Below, piece by piece: positions 19,501 to 26,171 of a stretch of 26,171 nucleotides of DNA; positions within the stretch are counted from its first letter, which is position 1; each line of letters opens with the position of its first letter. Origin of the DNA: Phoronis ovalis (lineage: Eukaryota; Phoronida; Phoronidae); contig JAOXYB010052056.1 of assembly GCA_028565635.1 (NCBI GenBank), forward strand, positions 1 through 26,171. The letters are read 5' to 3'. The notes under the pieces are model-generated. The model was not told where the DNA came from. It did not search any database and worked only from the letters and a program-made list of their open reading frames with translations. A program made the translations under genes and the position numbers.

Positions 19501-20848
19501 TAGCACAAGTTGAAGTTAATGGTGTTGTGTACAAAACCATTGTTGGACATCCTTCCAAGCAATTAGCTAAAAAAATGGCAGCCAAGGAAGCGCTTACTGA
19601 GTTGGGTCTATTCACAGATGTTTCTCAAGGTGCTTGTGCTAGTTTAAAATCTCTAAATACCTGCAAGTAAAATAAAAATTTAATAGGTCACTAGTACCAG
19701 CTTTGTAATTGGTATTTGGTATTGGAGTTTATTTTAAATTTTTTTTTTCGATGAAAAGTAGTACTAGTTTATAGGTGTTACTAAAGACCTCAAGTGGATC
19801 TCTAGCAATGTATGGTTTGCATTTTACAGATTCAGAAAAGTCAACTGAGAATTCTGATCAGAAAACTGTACATGATTTACGTCACGGAAGTCCAATAAAA
19901 ACATACGAGCAAATCTCGGACCAATCCCAAACAAGGTGCCAACAAGAAGATGGTTTTGTCAAGAAATGTCAAATTGACTATACGCAGAAACTAGAGCAAC
20001 ATCTACAACAATTAAGTTTGCATAAACCTCAGTATTTTGTGGACGAAGCTAAATGTTATGGTAAAATAAAATTCTTTGTGAAACTATCAGTACCAGAAAG
20101 ATTATCTGGCCTAAAAAAAAAAGAAAAGAAAGAAACTGAGAAAAAACTTGCTAAGTTAGCTTTAAACAAATATTTTCCTTTTGTGACAGGAAAGTCTGAG
20201 TTGTGTAAAAATGTGTTACAAGAACAATGTGTTAAGATTGAAGTCGATAATTTACCTGAATATGGACATGACAACATTAGTGAATCAGAAGACAGTTGTT
20301 CTCTTTATGTAAAATTTTTATATGCTTTAGAGATATCTGAGACTTCATTGGATACCAAAGCTCTTCAGAACTTGTTAGCTAAGCAAGCACTGTCAAAACT
20401 AGGTGTTTCTTATAATGTCGATAAAGAACTTTCTGCATATTTATCAGATTTTGAGGAAAGTGCTCCCCAGTTTAGTATTGAAGGTTCAAGTGATCGTGGA
20501 TACACTGCTAATGTTACTATAGAGCATAAGTTTAGTCTTAAGCCAGGAGAAACTTATCCTAGTAAAAAAGAAGCAGAAAAAAATCTTGCTAAACAAGTTT
20601 TGAATCTTGTCTACCCTAATGTTGATACAACTGCTTTGAGTAATTATAAAGATATTTTAATTACTGAATGTAGAAAACTTGAAAATGCACCCAGTTACCA
20701 AACTTCACATGATAATGAGGGCACAATTCCTCAGTTCACTTCTTCTGTCGTATGTAAAGTTAAGTTCAGTAGTGATGAACCCCGTGGAGATGAACAAACT
20801 GCTAAGCAACATGTGGCAAATAAAGTTCTGAGAATTTTAAAGTCATAA
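16059..20848 (+). CDS. CXorf38-like (DUF4559) HEPN protein with coiled coil and dsRBD repeats
   Basis: Exons: 16059-16520, 16993-17151, 17385-17504, 18369-18603, 18662-18845, 19073-19180, 19495-19629, 19830-20848. All boundaries are AG/GT. Phases agree except inside exon 18662-18845, where one base is surplus; the frame-corrected product is about 806 residues. The start is fixed by an in-frame TGA at 16020-16022. Residues 1-200 match human CXorf38 as I recall it: WPLEPWEIAKCF corresponds to WPVDAWEVAKAF, and VRNNLMHS to CRNEIMHS. R159-x4-H164 fits the HEPN RNase motif. Next come a coiled coil (about 210-370), a canonical dsRBD (about 393-460) and four degenerate dsRBD-like units. To my recollection human CXorf38 (319 aa) lacks dsRBDs. 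A role in sensing or cutting double-stranded RNA is inferred. Confidence 0.8.
16993..17151 (+). CDS. Coding exon 2: HEPN Rx4H motif
   Basis: Acceptor CATATTCCAG, donor CAACTG|GTAATA, phase 0 at both ends. It begins VKQVRNNLMHSAGMEISNSD. R159-N-N-L-M-H164 matches the Rx4-6H signature whose Arg and His line the RNase active site in HEPN proteins. Asn directly after Arg is also typical of the family. The following helix (LKRYTDKFINVL) corresponds to the helix after the motif in CXorf38. Confidence 0.8.
17385..17504 (+). CDS. Coding exon 3: linker
   Basis: A 40-codon exon between a T-rich acceptor (GTACATAG) and the donor ACA|GTAAGT, phase 0. It begins IVSKTKPATVPLQQQTENKI. The polar, Gln/Glu/Lys-rich linker turns helical towards its end and leads into the coiled coil. 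Confidence 0.75.
17803..17957. mobile_element. Foldback element with an internal tandem duplication
   Basis: Arms TAAATATTCTGACACAACTA (17803-17822) and the inverse copy ending at 17957 pair almost perfectly over 22 bases. Between them are two diverged copies of a unit of about 45 bases containing TAAGTACTGTAA, TTTCACCTTCACTCTAA and TGACT (about 17825-17918). It is noncoding and lies in the intron between coding exons 3 and 4 (17505-18368). Confidence 0.7.
18369..18603 (+). CDS. Coding exon 4: coiled coil
   Basis: Acceptor AATTTGTAG, donor AAATG|GTACAT, phase 0 in and 1 out. The peptide has clear heptads, for example EKIARLEGRVEHVEGRVDNL and later IDSLAVKVDKLQ. It probably mediates oligomerisation, which would bring HEPN domains together; HEPN RNases usually need dimers for activity. 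Confidence 0.8.
18662..18845 (+). CDS. Coding exon 5 with an apparent one-base frame change
   Basis: Acceptor ACAATTTTAG, donor GATTCTG|GTAACT. In the phase set by the previous exon it continues the coiled coil (VVFQRNLDKNVCQVQEMKVY) but meets TAG at about 18826. The phase required by the next exon instead reads SHMSPYDTTQSSSDGDSG up to the donor. The two frames differ by one base. The switch is simplest in the A-run at about 18777-18781, where four A instead of five would restore one frame. Alternatives are a real disabling mutation or a weaker upstream donor (for example TTTG|GTGGCC). Confidence 0.55.
19073..19180 (+). CDS. Coding exon 6: first half of the canonical dsRBD
   Basis: Acceptor ATCATCATGTAG, donor CTAG|GTAAGC, phase 1 at both ends. 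It encodes ENFVGLLQDYVQSKQMPLPE and YNIFYDSLG. This matches helix 1 and strand 1 of a double-stranded RNA-binding domain (family pattern: xxLLQEYxQkxxlPxPxY). Confidence 0.8.
19495..19629 (+). CDS. Coding exon 7: second half of the canonical dsRBD
   Basis: Acceptor ATTTTAATAG, donor CAAG|GTGCTT, phase 1 at both ends. It encodes strands 2-3 (YLAQVEVNGVVYKTIVG) and the RNA-contacting helix 2 (SKQLAKKMAAKEALTELG). This is the typical Lys-rich SKxxAKxxAAxxAL pattern, so RNA binding is plausible. The Gly-Pro-x-His loop between strands 1 and 2 is not preserved. Confidence 0.8.
19830..20848 (+). CDS. Last coding exon: four degenerate dsRBD-like repeats
   Basis: Acceptor GCATTTTACAG, phase 1 in; stop TAA at 20846-20848. 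After a polar linker come four units at about 19976-20176, 20204-20404, 20417-20614 and 20633-20842. Each has an N-terminal helix, a strand pair, and an Ala/Lys-rich final helix: KKLAKLALNKY, NLLAKQALSKLG, KNLAKQVLNLVY and KQHVANKVLRIL. The spacing and final helices resemble dsRBDs, but loops and basic residues are eroded. Unit 3 (PSKKEAEKNLAKQVL) is closest to canonical. They may serve in protein-protein contact rather than RNA binding. Confidence 0.75.
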
Positions 20849-22118
20849 TTTGAATATTTTGGGTTATTAATATAAACCCACTTGTCAGTGTTGTATATAG
20901 GTGTATTATAATTGGCATTACTGTCCATAAGTAGCTGTGTTGAGTTCCTTTTAGTATGTAAATTAAGCACTGAGTTGAATATATTATTGTGTAAATCGAG
21001 TGGAGTTGTGTAGGCATCACAACAAAAGAGGCAGTTGAAGTAAAGCCTAAGGAGGGATCAGTTGAAATTTGGTGCTACTTATCGGGTATATATGGAGAGA
21101 AGTAACAAGTGTGATAACTAGAGACTGAACCTTTTGGTGATTTAGTATCAAGTATACAAGGTACCCTAACAATATATATAGTTTTACCAAGGAAGAATAT
21201 TAATTGTATGAAGGACTTTATGGAAAGGATTGCAGCATGGACTATGGTTATTGATGAAAGTTCCAGCGAGTTTATCCAGAGTGTGTAATACAAGATGGTT
21301 GTTGTGTAGTGAGAACAGGGAGGCGAGTTTGAATTGAAAGACTTTTAGATTGAAAGACTGTAATGGATTGTTGGTACAAAGTACTTCAGATTCATGTTTT
21401 AATTGTGCTCATATCATAGTGTAATAAATTAATGAAAAAAAACAAAAATACAAAAAAAAACCCGATGAACTCGTTACAGTCAGTTATAATTCTTTTTGTT
21501 TCAAATTACCTTTCTTACTTATAACAATTATTGTTAGTGGTTTTTGTCATTTTTATTTTATAAATTAAAATTTTAAAATCGCTATAAAAAACTCAGTTTT
21601 AAAATGTGCAATGTAATTAATTTAGATGAACAGCTTTGTCAAAATAATGTTCCTGCTTGAAGATTATTGTTAAATTATCTTTAAAAAGATATTTTGGAGA
21701 CCTATTTAGATTTTTCTTATTTATTACCACATTTCGAAACTCACTGATTACTTCTTACTGTAAGGTAAAATTTAGTTTGATGCTAACAGAAACATGAGTT
21801 TTGTACAATTGTTGCGCTTTGTGTTGGTAAACTTGAGAAATTGCCTTTATGTACTATTCTGTTAAGTTATTGAAATTGTTATGATTTTAAAGACGTTCAA
21901 ATAAAAGGTAATCTTAACATTTTCATGTATTCTTGGAATATCGTGATAGCACTATGATTTTATGTCAGTTCGGCACCTCGGTTCACATTCCGGTGAAGGC
22001 TGGGTTCTGCTTGCATTGGTAGTCATGTGCACATAGTCGAATCACTGTATGAAGGGCAACTTGCTTGCCTTGTGTGGTTTCTGACAACTGCCTCCAGTTA
22101 AACAATTTCTTTTTATCT
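20849..22118 (+). other. 3' UTR and downstream intergenic DNA
   Basis: No gene seen. Candidate poly(A) signals AATAAA occur at 21423-21428 (followed by A-rich DNA) and 21900-21905. Short open frames here have no coding character. Confidence 0.5.
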
Positions 22119-22264
22119 CGTTATTCTAATTCCACTGTTGTTGCGAATGTCGCGTTTGCATCAGCATTGCATGCCTTTCGTCTAACTTTAAGATGTTGTT
22201 ACACATGATTCCATTGACTATTTAATAGTGTCTTACATTTAAAACATTTGACAACGTTAACGAT
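22119..22264 (-). pseudogene. Decayed copy of the CUB gene's last exon
   Basis: Aligns base for base with about 23295-23435, the part of the CUB gene encoding its cytoplasmic tail and the end of the membrane helix. Shared blocks include CTAACTTTAAGATGTTG and AATTCCACTGTTGTTGC. It has an insertion near 22219-22225, in-frame stops when read through, and no recognisable membrane segment upstream. I interpret it as a relic of a local duplication. Confidence 0.75.
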
Positions 22265-22340
22265 TAACAAAAAATGAACAGGTACTAACAACGAATGTTA
22301 AACAGGTAATTACTAGCTGTAAGAAAGGCGCAGTCGATCT

Positions 22341-22407
22341 GTGCCCTGATGTTGATACACCTCATTTGAGTAATATATGGTATAAGGACACAATTAAATG
22401 TAACCGT
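22341..22407 (+). pseudogene. Fragment 1 of the dsRBD gene's last exon
   Basis: Aligns with about 20610-20680 of the dsRBD gene, in dsRBD-like unit 4 and the linker before it. It shares ...CCCT-ATGTTGATACA...TTTGAGTAAT... then TATAA(A/G)GA. Indels break the frame. It is too short and degraded to be a gene. Confidence 0.6.
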
Positions 22408-22846
22408 ACTACAGGCGTCAGAGAGTGGCCATTGTTTTTTTACCTTATATTCATCAAATGTTGTCTTTCCTCCTTTGCGCTAGTATTTTTGATGGATTTT
22501 ACTTTTTAAAAAGGGACTGAATGAGTAAAAGATTGGCACAAATTTTACTTTTCTAAAGACAAATTTATCAAAATTTGGTGGTATAGTTTTAGCTAGGAAC
22601 CCGGGGGCTAGGAACAAAGGTACGAATTTGTCGTTTGTGACAGGATACTTTTCCGGATAAATATTCAAAGTGGAATAGCAAAAAATGTGGTGGTCATTAA
22701 ATTAACCGGGAGTAGGATACATAATAACCTTCACATATCTTACCAATATTCTTTTGGAATTTTTTATAATGATTTTTAAATAGGTTACTATATTTTATAG
22801 ATTAGATAGAGAAGTGGATGGGAAAATCTAGAGTGTGCTCATGCCA

Positions 22847-22945
22847 TATATAAAGATATTTTAATTACTGAATGTAGAAAACTTTAAAATGTACCCGGGG
22901 AAATGTACCCGAGTACCAAACTCAAAATGATAAGGTCACAATTTT
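22847..22945 (+). pseudogene. Fragment 2 of the dsRBD gene's last exon
   Basis: Contains a near-perfect copy of 20647-20683, including TATAAAGATATTTTAATTAC and TGAATGTAGAAAACTT. A weaker match then runs to about 20740, with a small internal duplication of ATGTACCCG. It overlaps the same source segment as fragment 1, so at least two copying events are needed. Confidence 0.75.
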
Positions 22946-23296
22946 TCACGAAAATCAGTGTAGAATGTAGCAGTGTAATTAATATGATATCATAAAGAAG
23001 TTTTAAAAGGCACAGATATTTTCATACAACCTGTTACTATTTTTGCTGTATTCTATACGATGCTATTTTCTGACAATTTGACTATTTACGGAAGAGCCGA
23101 AATTAAGCAAATGTTGCCATATTATAGATGGCGGAACTATATGTGCTTTAGCTCCTGGGGGAGGTACTATGAAATTTGAACATCATGGAAGGCGTATCCG
23201 CGATCTTGACACTAGAAATCATCAGTTGAATCCCATGAGTTTTCCCAAAAATTCCTATAAAATGTTGTCAGTCACGGATTCTTGATTTGACTGGCG
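22946..23296. other. Spacer between pseudogene fragments and the CUB gene
   Basis: No coding frame. It should contain the 3' UTR of the minus-strand CUB gene. A GGGGGAGGTACT word near 23157-23168 recalls the ends of the 403-bp element, but no second end was found. Confidence 0.4.
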
Positions 23297-23985
23297 TTAT
23301 TCGAATTCCACTGTTGTTGCAAATGCCGTTGTATCTGCACTAACAGCGAATGCTTTTCGCCTAACTTTAAGATGTTGCTGCATATGAGTTTCATTAACTA
23401 GTTTCTTGCGTTTGAAAACATTTGATAACGCTAGCGCTAATATTGAAAATACGATAATTCCAAATACGGCAAATAAAGTATAATTTGCTAAACCAAGTTC
23501 TGGTTCAGACCACCTTTCTATACCTGAAAGTAAAAAAAAATGTTAAACAAGGAAAAGCATAAAACAACCATGAAAAAGACTTGAATGATAAACTTGCTTA
23601 GGAATATTTCAGTGTTTCCTACTTCGTTATTTCATCAAACCTTGATTTTTGTCACCCAGCCTTCGCTTTAAATTTCATCGGTGCCACTTTAATTAATATT
23701 ATAAAATATCGTAATGAATTGTACATGTAAGGGTAATGGGCGAATTTTATTGTTCGCAGAAAAAATATTGGCATACTATTTGAAAGAGATGAATATTTGT
23801 CGTCGAATATGAGTCTCATCACAGCTTACTTTTAGTTGTTGTCCAGAATTCCATTAAAAATCCCTTGGCTTGGACTTTGGAATCAGTTTTAAATGTAACA
23901 GTGAGATAACGCGATGTTCCTGTAATGTTACCACTGGGTTTTGTATCACCACACCACCTGCGAATAATACGATCCCACTGGGTAC
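23297..23985 (-). CDS. CUB-domain single-pass membrane protein, last two exons (partial)
   Basis: Minus-strand exons 23985-23830 and 23523-23297 (stop TAA at 23299-23297) join in phase 1 with acceptor and donor signals (TTACAG|G, AAAA|GTAAGC, CTTTCAG|G). The first encodes the C-terminal half of a CUB domain: RRWCGDTKPSGNITG, SRYLTVTFKTDS, then KGFLMEFWT. This fits the family pattern (CG...P....S..l.v.F.tD....GF...y). The last exon encodes a short stalk, one membrane helix (YTLFAVFGIIVFSILALALS), a KRKK stop-transfer and a cytoplasmic tail of about 35 residues. The CUB domain would face outside. The N-terminal part must lie in 5' exons not identified here or beyond the right edge. Confidence 0.75.
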
Positions 23986-26171
23986 CTGTAATTTACAAAA
24001 CATCTTTGAGTGTTACCATTGCGTGCGATAGCTCTTTCTAAGTTGATAAATTTTGATATTCTAAAATTTCTATAATATGCATTAATTGATTACCAATACG
24101 TCAAGCCATGGTGCTGCCCTCTCAGAAAAAGTCAATAACCTTAACCAAAGGCAGTCTTACTTCTTCCATGTGTTTCATTATATACTATATTAGTTGAATC
24201 ACACTGTTTGTATTGTTCTGTTCTAATTATAAGTCGTAAATAAAGATTAATTATATATTCGACTTATAAGCGGTTGATAAAGTCATACATTACACTGACT
24301 CCCACATAAAAAATATAATTTACGAACAAATATTCAGAGAAGGCAAAATAGCGGTATATACCTAAGCTACTTCCGCAACACAGAAGTTAAACGGCAACGA
24401 CATAATACGTCATACTGTCAAAGCTAATATAATGATAAAAGTTAATATTGAACTCTCTTATCGGAATTGTAAGAATAATTAGATATTTTTATCAATATAT
24501 ACAGTACGACACGAAATAAACAGAACCCAGCTGTATATGTAATCTGTTCCTACGACTTGTATCCAATATAATTTGGCCCAAAATTCTTGGCCAAATGGTC
24601 TGAAAATATACCTCACATACATATATTTTCGTGCATTTTGTAACTTTTTCTGTGTCGTCCTCATTAGCAGCTTTTTGACAATACTTAGACAAAGCGAATG
24701 TAAACATTTCTTTTGGAAACGCAAACAAGCATTTTTGCTAAGAGTTAAAAATAAGAAATTAAAAAATGGTTTTTTTTTGTCGAACAAGATGAGTCACTGT
24801 TTCATGAAAAGTGTCTAGGGTCCTCTATTTATATTGTGTCACCACGGGTATTGTGAAGAACTTTGTAGTAACTTGCAAGTAACACTGCCATTACGTTATA
24901 ACCTGAAAAATGCTAGAACGTAGTTACGCTGAATTATATGGATTTATTGTCTTCTTGTGTCCATGTCAATACACAAATTCCCTGTTCCTTCTTTTTATTT
25001 TCTTTTGTTGTAATTTTTATTAACCATGATTTCTATTATTCATAATGACAAGTTATTAATTAAGATTTCAAATGTGCTTTTTATATTTGGAAATATCTAT
25101 CGCGCTATACTCATATCTGTAACAAGCATATTCTTTGAAACAATTCTTCTTAGTATCAAAATTAATTTTTGAAAGTAGCAGAAATCAGGAAACTAAACGA
25201 CTGAAAGGCAATCTAAAAATTGGTGTCAATACCAAGCACCCACCTTTTACAAAATTGGTAAACTCCAGGCGTTAAACACAACAGAAAATTTTCTTAATCT
25301 CATTCCATGTAGATAACTTAATCTCATTCCATGTAGATAACTTATTCATGTTCTTAACTAAATCGAATAGCCCGTGAATAGATTTGACTAGATTAATGGT
25401 TTTAACTCTACGATTCACTTATACTTAACGCTACATATTTACGCATGTTTCCCAAGTTTGATGCAAATAGATTGACTATATATCTCTTTGACTGTGATAT
25501 TCTGCTTCAACGTTGGTATCCGGTCAATAAATTTAAACTCCTTTTGTATTTGGCACGTCACATTTCCAGTTTTCTGCTGCTTTTTATGAATACAATTACA
25601 ATAACAACACCACATTTATAATCCTTAATTTAAATGTTTTTATTATATATAAACAATCTAAGTGCAATTAAAGGAAGTAAGTGTATAGCACTAATTTACA
25701 TTTTGATACGTACATGCATCATCTTTATGGTTTCCATAGCATCCAATATATGTTTATAAACGTCGTTGATTACTCTGCGTGCAACTTTTACGTATATGAC
25801 TTTTAATTACTAACGCGTAGATATGTAGTGTTTCAACAACATTTTGTTTACATGTACTTATACTTGAAGACTAATTTTTTCCACTAAGCGAAACTGACAT
25901 TAAACATCATATTTTTGTGTGATTTGTCGTTTAGTTCGCAAACATTTGCATTAATAAAAAAGTTCATTAAAAAATGCAGTGTATTTTTTACAGACCTTAA
26001 TCGGTAAACGTGAGGCGTTCTTAATGTTTTATCTCTTATTTATTAACATCTTCTTTTTTAATGCTAATCCGAAACTAAGGATTACTTACTTTTGAGCGGC
26101 ACCTGTCGGATTTCACGTTCATCATATATTTAAGCAGAACAATCACAAAATTAATGCTAGAAATTTATATA
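23986..26171 (-). other. Probable intron of the CUB gene
   Basis: AT-rich, with no exon I can support. The upstream CUB half was searched for on the minus strand (CGG... and YP.N..C.W-type patterns) and not seen. A good donor (AAAA|GTAAGT, at 26089-26084) occurs near the right edge, but the frame before it is not convincing. Confidence 0.45.
25293..25340. repeat. Perfect 24-bp tandem duplication
   Basis: Two identical adjacent copies of the unit CTTAATCTCATTCCATGTAG plus ATAA, followed by a partial third (CTTA). The perfect identity suggests a recent origin. Noncoding. Confidence 0.85.

Noticed and set aside
24479-24818. Overlapping open frames on both strands.
   Set aside because: AT-rich low-complexity translation with many Phe/Lys/Ile, no domain, and no supporting splice signals.
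26090-26160. Possible 5' exon of the CUB gene next to a GTAAGT donor.
   Set aside because: The frame that would match the next exon's phase runs into a stop with no acceptor between, and the other frame has no CUB character.

Overview
The window looks like nuclear DNA of an invertebrate animal. It is AT-rich, its genes are split into many short exons with GT-AG introns, intergenic and intronic DNA is full of small foldback elements, and domains are animal-type (CUB, dsRBD, a CXorf38-like domain). The repeats resemble those I associate with marine deuterostomes such as hemichordates and echinoderms, but the species cannot be fixed from sequence alone. Exon models below were built by hand from splice signals and reading phase.

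Layout. (1) At the left edge is a possible terminal exon of a plus-strand gene with an IQ-like motif (2-208). (2) A complete minus-strand gene runs from 13421 down to 1134. Ten exons join in frame into a 786-residue, mostly disordered protein that I do not recognise as a whole. Its last exon carries four copies of an amphipathic helix resembling the PKA RII-binding helix of A-kinase anchoring proteins. (3) Head to head with it, across about 0.8 kb of probable shared promoter, is a plus-strand gene with coding exons from 16059 to 20848. It encodes a CXorf38-like (DUF4559) domain with a HEPN-style Rx4H motif, then a coiled coil, one good double-stranded RNA-binding domain and four degenerate dsRBD-like repeats. 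(4) From 22119 to 22945 lie decayed copies of the last exons of both neighbouring genes. (5) The last two exons of a minus-strand CUB-domain, single-pass membrane protein occupy 23985-23297; its 5' part was not found in the window.

The most interesting item is the HEPN/CXorf38-like plus dsRBD protein. A putative RNase fold joined to double-stranded RNA binding suggests a dsRNA sensor or effector, but this is inference. One of its exons has an apparent one-base frame change that needs transcript data. Repeats include a 403-bp terminal-inverted-repeat element with a 6-bp target duplication, two other foldback elements, and two diverged copies of a TGACC-rich repeat flanking exon 3 of the first gene.
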